Of a DNA stretch of 42,624 nucleotides, positions 18,287-25,920 are shown one piece after another. The stretch spans positions 1 through 42,624 of the forward strand of contig NZ_AUME01000026.1 of the NCBI RefSeq assembly GCF_000430525.1. Reading direction: 5' to 3'. The notes under the pieces are model-generated. The model was not told the origin of the DNA. It saw only the letters and a list, made by a program, of their open reading frames with translations, and ran no database searches. Numbering within the stretch: position 1 is the stretch's first letter; the number at the start of each line of letters is the position of its first letter. Made by a program: the position numbers and the translations under genes. The DNA comes from Prevotella corporis DSM 18810 = JCM 8529 (GTDB taxonomy: Bacteria; Bacteroidota; Bacteroidia; Bacteroidales; Bacteroidaceae).

Positions 18287-18708
18287 AAGCAAGCCCCCTG
18301 CAACTCTTTCAGTGTAAGCTCTACAAACACACCCGTAAAATATGCGCTTGCGCTCTCCAGTATCGTAGTGTACTTCACATTCCCATCTATAGGCTCGAAA
18401 TAGTGGCTTTCATTCAAAGCCTTAATGAAGCTGGCTGCCGTCTCCTTCATAGAGCTATACACCCGCTCGTTATCCTCCCCGTTAGCATCACGGGAAACCT
18501 TATCAACAAAGGCGAGCATGCAGTCCTCGCAGTCCTTTACCATCCCTCGGCTAAACTTCAAGTAACCACCTACAGGAAGGATGCACATAATAGCAGGAAG
18601 GGAAACCCTATCTATCTGCTCCGCTGCTCCGTTCCAGTCCTCAAACACATAACTAAACGATGGGAACTTCTCTTTCGCTATCTCTCGTATCTTACTTTCT
18701 ATGCTCAT
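18283..18708 (-). CDS. Probable tail terminator protein
   Basis: The 141-residue protein starts at MSIESKIREIAKEKFPSF (18708); an ATG two codons earlier is equally possible, while the longer ORF runs backwards into the upstream gene. The αβ pattern, with a Leu/Pro-rich β segment (RVSLPAIMCILPVGGYLKF) and a long second helix, resembles lambda gpU/HK97-type tail terminators, and it sits before the gp10-like gene. The role is inferred from size, secondary-structure pattern and neighbourhood. Confidence 0.45.
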   Translation of the reverse strand: MSIESKIREIAKEKFPSFSYVFEDWNGAAEQIDRVSLPAIMCILPVGGYLKFSRGMVKDCEDCMLAFVDKVSRDANGEDNERVYSSMKETAASFIKALNESHYFEPIDGNVKYTTILESASAYFTGVFVELTLKELQGACL

Positions 18709-19240
18709 CTTCATATACCTTTTGAAGTTTCTTTTTATATTCGTTTGTCCTCGTGTCCATATCCAGACACTTATATACACGACCCCATGGCACATTGGTT
18801 ACCTCTTCGTGGTCTGTAATACCCATTCGTAGTGCATACCAGTCAATCAGACCAAAGATGCCAAACTTTAATTGATTGATACCAGCCCTTATCTCTTCAT
18901 CGCTCGGTTTGTTCTTTGCTTTATCGAACAGCTCGTTAATAATCTTAACCTTGCCAAGTACCCACCCAACAAAGCGAACTACCTCCGCAGCGGAACATTT
19001 GTCAACCTCCTTTGCTTCCATTTCCAACAGCACCTTGCACACGCCATAGAAGAGCTGCGCACCAGTCTTGCAGTCGCTCATCTGCACCATTTGCCCTATA
19101 GTCATATCATCGAGATTGGAAGGGGTGTGTATCTTTCCAACCTTCAAAGGCCGGGTGCATTTCTCCAGCTCCAGCCTTTCAATATCCTTACTAAATGTGG
19201 CTACCACTATCCAATGTTTGAATGTCTCTTCCTCTCCCAT
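18692..19240 (-). CDS. Unknown protein between terminase and tail genes
   Basis: The 182-residue protein was not recognised as a named family. The helical C-terminal third (FGLIDWYALRMGITDHEEV, then PWGRVYKCLDMDTRTNEYKKKL) resembles the end of tail assembly chaperones, where 'position-on-a-ladder' helices are common. The middle has DDMTIGQMVQMSD and a hydrophobic FYGVCKVLLEM helix. It follows the large terminase gene by 2 nt and overlaps the tail-terminator candidate by 17 nt. No slippery-site frameshift was apparent. Confidence 0.5.
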   Translation of the reverse strand: MGEEETFKHWIVVATFSKDIERLELEKCTRPLKVGKIHTPSNLDDMTIGQMVQMSDCKTGAQLFYGVCKVLLEMEAKEVDKCSAAEVVRFVGWVLGKVKIINELFDKAKNKPSDEEIRAGINQLKFGIFGLIDWYALRMGITDHEEVTNVPWGRVYKCLDMDTRTNEYKKKLQKVYEDEHRK

Positions 19241-19242
19241 AT

Positions 19243-20427
19243 CTAATCAAGATTTATAACGTGTGCCTTTGGTCCTCCAACCCTTTTAACGTTAAGCCTC
19301 ATCAGGGCAAAGTACCTCGTGGCATCTATAGCGTGATTGAACTTATCAACGGGTGTGTTCGTTTTCTTCCCGTCTCTGTCCTTTTTCCACTTGTAGCTTT
19401 GTAATTCCTCAATCATGCCTATTGAACGCCGTGTGACGTTCCATTTATAGCGATGCAGTATGTCAATACCCACCGTGATGCTATCTCCTCCCTTGACCGT
19501 TGGTATTACCCACAATCCAGCATTACGAAGCTCCGCTATACTCTTAGGCTCTGCACTGTCAGCTATTATCTGATCTGCCTTCGTCAATCCAGCTTCTTTT
19601 GCATTCTCTGCTATCATTGGGTTTGTTAGCCCAGTCTCATATATTGCGAGGTCGGTCCACAACTCCCCATGAGCAATAATACAGTGTACCAAAGCCGTCG
19701 GGTCGTTCGTAAACCCGAAGTCCAGCCCATACCCTTGTATCTTCCAGCTTGCACGCTCTGGCAGACTATCCACAATACGAAAGTTGGGAAAGATAACACC
19801 AGATAGCTTACCCGTCAAACCACGTGCGTACACCTTCCAGAGTTCCACGTCCTCTATACCCTCGATGCGTTCATGTTCCTCCTTAGATAGGAAGGGATTG
19901 CCTCTGTGGTCTGATATAATCAGCTTCACACCTTTACGCCCCTTTACTTCATTGTGCACCCAGAACCGCTCCGAAGGATTGTAGTCTATCCATATCTTCC
20001 TACGAGTACGAATAGCCAGCTGCCAGTATATCTCGTATGGTATTCCGTTTGCTTCGTTCACAAATAAATAATCACGCTTACCGTTTTTCGCGTCCTGCTC
20101 ATCCTTATAACTCTTAAATTCTATAATAGAGCCATTCTTACATCGAAGGTAGTGCTCGCTCTCGTGCATATCAAAGTAACCAGCCAGCCAGTCCGAACCA
20201 GCTAATATCGTCTTAGCATCACGAAGCGCACCTACCTTCAAGTTCGGCAAGTCTTGACCTACTACCGTGGTTATGCTCCCAGCCTCCTGAAGAGCCACAT
20301 AGATAAGTACCTGCATTATCGTGTATGTTTTTCCAGAGGATGTGCCCCCCTGATTTATATACACCCTTGCAGCCTTATCCACATTAGCCCTGAATAACGG
20401 ACCAATGACCTTAAATGGCATTATCAT
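19243..20427 (-). CDS. terL: Terminase large subunit
   Basis: The 394-residue packaging motor has an N-terminal ATPase with Walker A GGTSSGKT (27-34) and Walker B LFVNEAN (catalytic Glu about 125). The C-terminal RNase H-like nuclease has acidic residues in GLDFGFTND (Asp236), IIADSAEPKS (Asp290) and NHAIDATRY (Asp368). This matches the Terminase_3 family. The start overlaps the stop of the small subunit by 4 nt (ATGA). The protein is complete, with no missing catalytic residue. Confidence 0.93.
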   Translation of the reverse strand: MIMPFKVIGPLFRANVDKAARVYINQGGTSSGKTYTIMQVLIYVALQEAGSITTVVGQDLPNLKVGALRDAKTILAGSDWLAGYFDMHESEHYLRCKNGSIIEFKSYKDEQDAKNGKRDYLFVNEANGIPYEIYWQLAIRTRRKIWIDYNPSERFWVHNEVKGRKGVKLIISDHRGNPFLSKEEHERIEGIEDVELWKVYARGLTGKLSGVIFPNFRIVDSLPERASWKIQGYGLDFGFTNDPTALVHCIIAHGELWTDLAIYETGLTNPMIAENAKEAGLTKADQIIADSAEPKSIAELRNAGLWVIPTVKGGDSITVGIDILHRYKWNVTRRSIGMIEELQSYKWKKDRDGKKTNTPVDKFNHAIDATRYFALMRLNVKRVGGPKAHVINLD

Positions 20428-20834
20428 ACATCGACCTCGCTTTCTTCACTCACTGGCTCTGCGTCTGTTTCAACAAAGCCTATCTCTATACGGTTGTCCA
20501 TACTCCCAGTTAGTTTTGTTTCATCTATAGGCTTCTCGCCCCTAATATCTCTAATAGCATTGAAGGCAAATACATCGCCCTTGATTGCCTTTTGAAACAA
20601 TCCTACAACAACAGCCATATTATTCGTCCGCATATCATTTTCCGATACACCAAGCTCCTTCATAACCCTTCTTACCTTCTCTGGTGCTGGCAATTCCCCG
20701 AACGTCTCCACCAGTTCTCGCAGCTTCTTTTTCTCTCTCCGTGCCTTTACTGATGCCTTTCCTCCTTTCTTTCCTATCTCACGTGCTTCCTCCGTGGTTA
20801 GGCGGCCCATGCGTTTTTCAAACTCCTTGTTCAT
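20424..20834 (-). CDS. terS: Terminase small subunit (probable)
   Basis: The 136-residue protein starts at ATG 20834, which overlaps the Mom-like gene's TGA as ATGA; an ATG four codons earlier is also possible. The N-terminal region has the KKGGKASVKARREKKK motif, a KGG-type basic DNA-contact segment found in many Bacteroidales small terminases. A helical middle (VRRVMKELGVSENDMRTNN) and the acidic C-terminus follow. Position directly upstream of terL supports the call; the family signal is weak but the operon logic is strong. Confidence 0.7.
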   Translation of the reverse strand: MNKEFEKRMGRLTTEEAREIGKKGGKASVKARREKKKLRELVETFGELPAPEKVRRVMKELGVSENDMRTNNMAVVVGLFQKAIKGDVFAFNAIRDIRGEKPIDETKLTGSMDNRIEIGFVETDAEPVSEESEVDV

Positions 20835-21631
20835 CTCTTCTTCCATTTCTCCTGTAATATCTTCGGTGCCGAGCTGCTTTCACGCTCTTTCTGTGCTTCA
20901 TTCTTGATTTGATGGCGATCTGACCGCAGTACGTTCTTTCCCTTATACATTCCAGCTCCGATGGCGTCTATTTCGCTAAACGGAATTTCTGAGACGGTAA
21001 GGCGTTGCCTATATTTCGGGTCTAAGAAGTAGATGTACCGAAGTTGATAGCCTTCAACGTACTTTGCACCGAGTTTTATCCATTCGTTACGTGTGCGGTA
21101 CTGAACTGGAATGTGCAGGTATTCACATTGCTTTCGTATCTGGTCGCAGTTTGGGTTGTTTTCAAAAGTCAGAGCGGCAATCCTATCGCCAGACGGAAAC
21201 TCAAGTATCGTTTTATTTTTCGTTATTCCTGTAAGCACGAAATTACTTGCACGGTAAATAGTACCATCGCCACACTGACAACCGTCCGCAAATGAAATAA
21301 CCCACTTGATTTGCGGTGTTTGTTTGCGCATCATTCGCAAAGTCTTGCCAATGCAATAGCTTTCACTATTTCGTGGCAAGTAATCATCAAACGCCATTCG
21401 GTTCAATTCGATAAAACCATTCCACTCCGTACCCTCAACAAGCCCCATGACCTTGCGTTTGTCCATTGATGGGCCATATTGAAGTACTCCGTGAAGTCTG
21501 CCATCAAGAAAAGCACCGAAATGCAGTTGCGAGTTATGAACGACCTTGCCCGAATAATGATGCTTCCTTACAAACTCGTTTGCTATCTTCGGAGGAATGA
21601 CCTTGATAATTATTTCCTTACATCTGCCCAT
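20831..21631 (-). CDS. Mom-like DNA modification protein (GNAT fold)
   Basis: The 266-residue protein resembles phage Mu Mom, a GNAT-fold protein that converts adenines to N6-carbamoylmethyl-adenine and so protects phage DNA from restriction. Family motifs are visible: FVRKHHYSGKVV (about 20-31), HFGAFLDGRLHGVLQYG (about 37-53), FIELNRMAFDDYLPRNSESY (about 73-92), and WVISFADGCQCGDGTIYRA (about 110-128). The C-terminus is basic, as expected for DNA binding. It overlaps the ParB-like gene by 22 nt and terS by 4 nt, putting modification in the late packaging operon. No Com-like translational activator was found. Target specificity cannot be read from sequence. Confidence 0.75.
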   Translation of the reverse strand: MGRCKEIIIKVIPPKIANEFVRKHHYSGKVVHNSQLHFGAFLDGRLHGVLQYGPSMDKRKVMGLVEGTEWNGFIELNRMAFDDYLPRNSESYCIGKTLRMMRKQTPQIKWVISFADGCQCGDGTIYRASNFVLTGITKNKTILEFPSGDRIAALTFENNPNCDQIRKQCEYLHIPVQYRTRNEWIKLGAKYVEGYQLRYIYFLDPKYRQRLTVSEIPFSEIDAIGAGMYKGKNVLRSDRHQIKNEAQKERESSSAPKILQEKWKKR

Positions 21632-22257
21632 TGCTTTACTATTGCATATAAGGCGTTGCCGTTCTTGTTGGTATTCCCAAAAGTGTCGGCATCGTCATAT
21701 TGTGAAACTTTTATTTGCTCCTTGATAAATTTCGCCTGTTCGCTTGATAGTGTGAATGACATTGTTTCAACATTTCCCTTTCCGCCATCTGGCAACGAAA
21801 AACTATCGCCATAATCATCAGGACTTACTTTTGTTTCGTCACCAAAAAAAGGCAGCTCAACTCCCCATTCCTCTACGGATTGCCCTATCTCTTCTTGCGC
21901 CCTCGCCAAAGCCTCATCATCCCAGTCTAAGTTTGCCGCCCCCGTGGCATTGTCAGCCAAAGCCATTTCTCGACCTTTCTCGCTGTCCAAGTCAACATCG
22001 CCCCTGCGCACAGCCACCAGCTCGTCGGGCTTGGCATCAATGACGATAACTTTCTTTATTCCCGCCTCTCGTGCCAGCTCCTGCGTCTTGTTACCAGCAA
22101 TGATACGATTATTCTTATCCAACAAAATAGAACGCCCTGCGCCAAATTTCCTAATCGATTTATCAATTAGCTTACGACCCTTCTTCGTTCCCTTGTTAAA
22201 ATTCTTATCGTCTTGTTGTAAGGAGTCGATATTGGTTTCCGTTATCTTTTCAGCCAT
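21610..22257 (-). CDS. ParB/Srx-like nuclease-domain protein
   Basis: The 215-residue protein starts at MAEKITETNIDSL (ATG 22257). A longer ORF upstream is rejected because its extra 44 residues include the region of the early terminator. Residues ~15-110 match the ParB-like N-terminal fold, with GRSILLDKNNRIIAGNKTQELARE fitting the ParB 'I-x-G-x-x-R/T' box, plus DNATGAANLDWDDEAL as in phage ParB proteins. The C-terminal part resembles DNA-methyltransferase-associated ParB proteins, and no DNA-methyltransferase gene is present here. It is the first gene after the late promoter at 22296. A role linked to Mom-type DNA marking is plausible. Confidence 0.65.
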   Translation of the reverse strand: MAEKITETNIDSLQQDDKNFNKGTKKGRKLIDKSIRKFGAGRSILLDKNNRIIAGNKTQELAREAGIKKVIVIDAKPDELVAVRRGDVDLDSEKGREMALADNATGAANLDWDDEALARAQEEIGQSVEEWGVELPFFGDETKVSPDDYGDSFSLPDGGKGNVETMSFTLSSEQAKFIKEQIKVSQYDDADTFGNTNKNGNALYAIVKQWADVRK

Positions 22258-22295
22258 ATAAACAAAATCTTTATAAAAACAAAGTATTAACGCTA

Positions 22296-22303
22296 CAAAG
22301 ATA
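22296..22303 (-). promoter_or_regulatory. Late promoter -7 box
   Basis: On the minus strand TATCTTTG matches the Bacteroidetes -7 consensus TAnnTTTG, about 40 nt upstream of the ParB-like start. No TTTG -33 box lies 19-20 nt upstream, which suggests dependence on a phage activator. It sits just downstream of the early terminator at 22340-22374. Confidence 0.6.
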
Positions 22304-22339
22304 ATGAATTTATTTATAACTCTCACGATTTGACAACAG

Positions 22340-22374
22340 AAAAATGGGGGTGCTATCATCACGATAACACCCCC
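22340..22374 (-). terminator. Early-operon intrinsic terminator
   Basis: A minus-strand hairpin at 22374-22346 has a 12-position stem with one C/A mismatch (GGGGGTG side, CACCCCC side), a 5-nt loop, and a following ATTTTTC tract. It lies after the last early gene (stop at 22470) and before the late promoter, so it marks the early/late boundary. Confidence 0.8.
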
Positions 22375-22469
22375 ACAAGAAAGCAACAAGGAAACGTAAG
22401 TTATCTCTACGGTTAAGAACGTCTATTTAATACGCAGTTTTCGTCACTCGTCTTTTTTAATTCTTCTAC

Positions 22470-23081
22470 TTAATCGACCGTTGTAAAGGTGTACGCCTCC
22501 ACCCATGGGTTGCGCTCCCAAGTGTCTTTGCCGCAGATTTTGTTGATAAGATACCAAAAGGCTTCGTGTGAGCTTGGAAAGGCCACGGTGCCGGCATATC
22601 CTATGTCCTTGGAAACATAAAACAAATCTGTATCGTAACAAAATTGCCACACGCCCTCTTTCAAGCAGTCTTCTTTTGTTATGTCCTGCAAGCGCTCGAC
22701 CTTTACATCTGTAATTATGATATGGTGGGGCATTAAGTCTGCTTTCACGAACATTTTATTCGTCCAGCCTGAGCTTTCTTTCATAAAACCATCACCAACC
22801 ATTTCAAAGTCAGCATTAGGGTAAACTTCTTTGTAGCTTTGCGCGATTGCTACAACTTCACCAACTTCATAATGTGGTTTCCAGCTGCCTAATACACCTC
22901 CATCTTCATCAACCAAATCCACACATTGTGTACCTGCATTGTTAGTAAGTATATTGAAACTATACACTTCTTTACCATTACAAGTTTTAGGCACTTTCAG
23001 TAACCGTCTTGTCATTGTCTTCGTTCCATTTAGCACCGCTTTGGTGAGCAGGAACTTGTCGTTAAACATTATCTTCTTCAT
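22470..23081 (-). CDS. ASCH/PUA-like phage protein
   Basis: The 203-residue protein starts at MKKIMFNDKFLLTKAV (23081), overlapping the upstream stop as ATGA. The segment KAVLNGTKTMTRRLLK near residues 12-27 matches the start of ASCH-fold phage proteins, a β-barrel related to PUA domains that binds RNA or nucleotides. Further features are FPSSHEAFWYLINKICGKDTW and WVEAYTF at the C-terminus, typical of the same group. Biochemical function is unknown. It is the last gene of the early leftward operon. Confidence 0.6.
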   Translation of the reverse strand: MKKIMFNDKFLLTKAVLNGTKTMTRRLLKVPKTCNGKEVYSFNILTNNAGTQCVDLVDEDGGVLGSWKPHYEVGEVVAIAQSYKEVYPNADFEMVGDGFMKESSGWTNKMFVKADLMPHHIIITDVKVERLQDITKEDCLKEGVWQFCYDTDLFYVSKDIGYAGTVAFPSSHEAFWYLINKICGKDTWERNPWVEAYTFTTVD

Positions 23082-23383
23082 TTGTCTGTCTTTTTTAATT
23101 CTTCGATAAGTGCGTCTGCCCACTGTAAACAAATGTCTGTGAAATCTTCAGCACTCATACTTTTTACATATTGGTTAAATGCTTTTGATATTATACCTTT
23201 TGCAATCTCGTATCTGCGTTGCTCCCAGTCAATGGTATATTCTGGAATTATCAACAAATCATCTACACAAAAAGGTTCAGTTCGCATAATTCCGTCATTA
23301 CCATAACATTGCATGTTCTTATTTTCAGTTGATATGGCAACGATTGTTATAATTTCCCCTGTGCTTTTAATTTTTGCTTTCAT
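23078..23383 (-). CDS. Small unknown phage protein
   Basis: The 101-residue protein has an N-terminal β-rich part (MKAKIKSTGEIITIVAIS) that looks like a small SH3-like barrel. A helical C-terminal part (RRYEIAKGIISKAFNQYV) follows. Such proteins recur in Bacteroidales phages without known function. It overlaps both neighbours by 4 nt, indicating translational coupling. Confidence 0.6.
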   Translation of the reverse strand: MKAKIKSTGEIITIVAISTENKNMQCYGNDGIMRTEPFCVDDLLIIPEYTIDWEQRRYEIAKGIISKAFNQYVKSMSAEDFTDICLQWADALIEELKKTDK

Positions 23384-23679
23384 AATTTTAATGCCATTTT
23401 AATTCTATTCTTATAATCATCGTTGGCTTCTTTCTTAGCTTCATCTATTGTTTTGAAATTATCGGACAACTTTTCGTCATTAAAACAAAGAGAATAAGAT
23501 TTATCATAATAGAAATATCTAATAGAATAATCACCAAATGATGTTTTGGAGAAAGATTCTTCACAAAAAATATGTTCAAATTCTCCAAAATCTTCAATAT
23601 AACGGTCCTTTTCTGACCATTCCAAATTTGGAAGATTATCTATATAATCAACAAATGCTTTAGTATCTTTTAATTTCAT
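23380..23679 (-). CDS. Small unknown phage protein
   Basis: The 99-residue protein is acidic and aromatic-rich (FGDYSIRYFYYDKSYSLCF) with a C-terminal helix (DEAKKEANDDYKNRIK). The gene is markedly AT-rich. No family was recognised. It lies in a tightly packed operon, overlapping its downstream neighbour by 4 nt. Confidence 0.55.
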   Translation of the reverse strand: MKLKDTKAFVDYIDNLPNLEWSEKDRYIEDFGEFEHIFCEESFSKTSFGDYSIRYFYYDKSYSLCFNDEKLSDNFKTIDEAKKEANDDYKNRIKMALKL

Positions 23680-23683
23680 AGTA

Positions 23684-24040
23684 TTATTTTTTAAAATTAT
23701 TCTCGCACCACTCGTAGAATGATGCCGCTATCCTCTCTATATCGTCGATGGGCTGACCATCATATCCCAAAATTAAATCTCTCTTTCCATCAGAAATAGG
23801 AGAGGTTATAATATAGACATTAACGGAAAAGGCATCACCATCGGAAAATATTTTCTCGAAGTCCTCATAATCATGCACTGCGAACTCAATCTGAAAAAAA
23901 GAATTGTCCGATTTGTCTTTTTGGGGAGACTTAAAAAATCCCCAATCCTCACCAAGGTAGGATGATTGAATGTACTTCTTGTAGCCTCGCTTTTCCAGTT
24001 CTGCTGCGAGGATGTTGTATTGTTCTTTTGTCATTGTCAT
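23684..24040 (-). CDS. Small unknown phage protein
   Basis: The 118-residue αβ protein has an N-terminal helix (KEQYNILAAELEKRGYKKY). A β region with FFQIEFAVHDYEDFEKIF follows, then a C-terminal helix (IERIAASFYEWCENNFKK). No family was recognised. Its ATG (24040) overlaps the YopX-like gene's stop by 4 nt, so they are coupled. Confidence 0.55.
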   Translation of the reverse strand: MTMTKEQYNILAAELEKRGYKKYIQSSYLGEDWGFFKSPQKDKSDNSFFQIEFAVHDYEDFEKIFSDGDAFSVNVYIITSPISDGKRDLILGYDGQPIDDIERIAASFYEWCENNFKK

Positions 24041-24408
24041 TGATAATTAAACACGTTACCTACTACAACCTTTTCAAACGCATCTATCCATTGTTGCCAT
24101 ACGCTGCAGTGAATATCTTTCATTACAGCTTCAAATCGTGTTTCCTTATCATTGTATTGTATAACATGTTGGTAGGCATCGCTTTTTATGATGTCCCCCT
24201 CAAATATCTTCACCCCGTTCGCATCTTTCAGCCCAGTGTACTGACCCACGCTGTCAGCTTCTACCACATAGTCCTCGTATGATGCCAAAGGGTTCACAAA
24301 CTCATCGGGCGCAATGAAATGCTCGCCACGATTCACTAAGTAGTAGCCGTACAGCCACTTTTTGTTCTTCTTGTTCCACCCACGGAACAGTATCTCTCGT
24401 TTTTTCAT
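24037..24408 (-). CDS. YopX-family protein
   Basis: The 123-residue protein starts at MKKREILFRGW (24408); the longer ORF would run back into the upstream gene. Motifs REILFRGWNKKNKKWLYGYY, VGQYTGLKDANGVKIFEGDI and the C-terminal VVVGNVF are diagnostic for the YopX family, common in phages of Bacteroidetes and Firmicutes. The fold is SH3-like; the role is not known. Confidence 0.8.
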   Translation of the reverse strand: MKKREILFRGWNKKNKKWLYGYYLVNRGEHFIAPDEFVNPLASYEDYVVEADSVGQYTGLKDANGVKIFEGDIIKSDAYQHVIQYNDKETRFEAVMKDIHCSVWQQWIDAFEKVVVGNVFNYQ

Positions 24409-24427
24409 TATATTTGCTTTTTTGTCC

Positions 24428-25015
24428 TTATTCCTTGTCCTTCTCCAAGTCAGCGTACATGGCTTCCACATATTCCACCACTCGCTTGTACTCTCTTCCG
24501 CTCACCTCGCTGTCTTGATATGCTTTCTTAATCAGTTCCTCGCCCGTTCCGTAGAGGCAGCCTACCTTCCACATTCTGTTTGAGCGTGTGTATGTGAAGT
24601 AACGACCGCTCGACCATATATTTTTTAAAACCGCGTAATCTCTTGTGGAGCGTACCTCTGCATCGCCATACACCTCTGCGTAGCCATATACACGAGCTTT
24701 GCCAGATACACGAGCATTGTCAGCTACCCAAGCATCGTCATATACACGAGCATTGTCAAATACACGAGCATTGTCAAATACACGAGCATTGTCAAATACA
24801 CGAGCTTTGCCAGATACACAAGCATTGCCAGATACACAAGCATTGCCAGATACCCAACAATTACCGTCATGAGATAGGTTATCCTCTCTCTCTATATAAC
24901 CGCCCCTGTCGCCTTTCCTCACGTCTGCGAAGTCTCGCAACGCTTCTATTCCGTGCAAAGTTCTATTACCTACCGTGATAGTGTCATTCTCCAATAGTCT
25001 GTATTTCTTTTCCAT
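24428..25015 (-). CDS. Hexapeptide-repeat (left-handed β-helix) phage protein
   Basis: The 195-residue protein has an N-terminal ~45-residue domain ending in KGDRGGYIEREDNLSHD, a start shared by many phage β-helix proteins. Twelve hexapeptide units follow (residues 51-122) of the form [GD]-N-A-R-V-x, predicted to form a left-handed parallel β-helix. The C-terminal ~70-residue cap contains WSSGRYFTYTRSNRMWK and a helix. No acyltransferase catalytic His or CoA-site insertions are evident, so it is probably not an enzyme of the LpxA type. The encoding DNA is a near-perfect 18-bp tandem repeat, so unit number may vary. Confidence 0.65.
   Translation of the reverse strand: MEKKYRLLENDTITVGNRTLHGIEALRDFADVRKGDRGGYIEREDNLSHDGNCWVSGNACVSGNACVSGKARVFDNARVFDNARVFDNARVYDDAWVADNARVSGKARVYGYAEVYGDAEVRSTRDYAVLKNIWSSGRYFTYTRSNRMWKVGCLYGTGEELIKKAYQDSEVSGREYKRVVEYVEAMYADLEKDKE
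24650..24865 (-). repeat. 18-bp tandem repeat inside the hexapeptide-repeat gene
   Basis: Twelve 18-bp units occur, each encoding one hexapeptide. Three consecutive units near 24748-24801 are identical, and others differ by a few bases. The recent identity suggests expansion by slippage or recombination. Confidence 0.8.
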
Positions 25016-25047
25016 TGTTGTTATATTATTCTGTCAATTAATTATTA

Positions 25048-25920
25048 TTATTCACATAATCCGTGATAAATACTCATGCACGAATATCCTTCTTCTTCTT
25101 GCTCAAATAAATCCAGCTGTGCATCGTTTCTATTCACATATCTAAATACTTCTTCTACTGTTGGGTAACTTCCGTTGGCACAAAAACGCTTTGGGATATA
25201 GCCTGGCGAAAAGAAAGAAGACCCTCTGGTAGTCTCGGTTTTCATCCTACCTTCCGCATCAATTAGGCGTTTGCTTGCCCACTCGTCTTTGGATATGAGC
25301 TGTACTTCACGCTTTCTGCACATAATACACGGAAAACAGCCTACTCTCGAAAACCCACGTTCGTATAAAGGATTTGGACGCTGACCATTGGAAAGTATGT
25401 AGTCTATAACATCTTGTGCCGACCATCTAAATATAGGGCGCAATACGCTCGCATCATGTTTCTTGCACCACTCAAGAACAGCTTTCTTATGGTATAGACC
25501 TTTTACCTCATCATTAAAATATTCCTTAAAATATGAGCATTCAACATTATACCGTGAACGCGCCTTGCTCTCTTTTGCTCTAATACCTTGAATGATGATG
25601 AAACTTTCATCCTGTGAAAGTATATAATCTATCATTGGTATAACTTTCAGTTCGGAAGTGCAAAACCGAGCCATTGTTGAGGGGAAACGCCCTCTTTTGA
25701 CACTCATATCAACGAAATTATTGTATTTCTTGCTTTTTAATGTAACAAGTGGAACACCGAGTTTTATCACAACATCATTAATATGATTGTAAGTGTCTGC
25801 ATTTTCCCATCCAGTGTCACAGAATACAGCAGTTACTTTATCTTTTCCATAATCCTTGACAGCTTTAATCAAACACGCCTGACTATCCTTTCCACCACTG
25901 AATTGTACTAATATTTTCAT
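25048..25920 (-). CDS. PAPS-reductase/PP-loop family protein
   Basis: The 290-residue protein has an N-terminal PP-loop SGGKDSQ (about residues 8-14), the ATP-pyrophosphatase signature of the PAPS reductase/DndC superfamily. FCDTGWENADTY and CTSELKVIP follow, and a cysteine cluster GCFPCIMCRKRE (about 193-204) may bind a metal or FeS cluster. Phage members are often called phosphoadenosine phosphosulfate reductase, but their substrate is unknown. DndC, the DNA phosphorothioation enzyme, belongs to the same superfamily, yet no DndA, D or E is nearby. Its ATG overlaps the stop of a 42-residue gene. Confidence 0.75.
   Translation of the reverse strand: MKILVQFSGGKDSQACLIKAVKDYGKDKVTAVFCDTGWENADTYNHINDVVIKLGVPLVTLKSKKYNNFVDMSVKRGRFPSTMARFCTSELKVIPMIDYILSQDESFIIIQGIRAKESKARSRYNVECSYFKEYFNDEVKGLYHKKAVLEWCKKHDASVLRPIFRWSAQDVIDYILSNGQRPNPLYERGFSRVGCFPCIMCRKREVQLISKDEWASKRLIDAEGRMKTETTRGSSFFSPGYIPKRFCANGSYPTVEEVFRYVNRNDAQLDLFEQEEEGYSCMSIYHGLCE

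Noticed and set aside
11263..22257. Contractile-tail (myovirus) or Mu-like transposable phage
   Set aside because: No sheath, baseplate wedge or transposase A/B genes; a tyrosine integrase and tRNA att site are present. Mom alone does not make it Mu-like.
22258..22389. Longer N-terminus (44 residues) for the ParB-like protein
   Set aside because: It would be translated through the early terminator and upstream of the late promoter; the ATG at 22257 fits the family start.
24650..24865. CRISPR array
   Set aside because: Repeats are directly adjacent 18-bp units that stay in frame in a protein; no spacers and no cas genes.
24643..24978. Plus-strand ORF of repeated His/Cys residues opposite the hexapeptide gene
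   Set aside because: It is the complement of the 18-bp repeats; the minus frame has the proper domain structure and start.
25048..25920. Complete DNA phosphorothioation (Dnd) system
   Set aside because: Only a DndC-superfamily PP-loop protein is present; no DndA, DndD or DndE partner was found.
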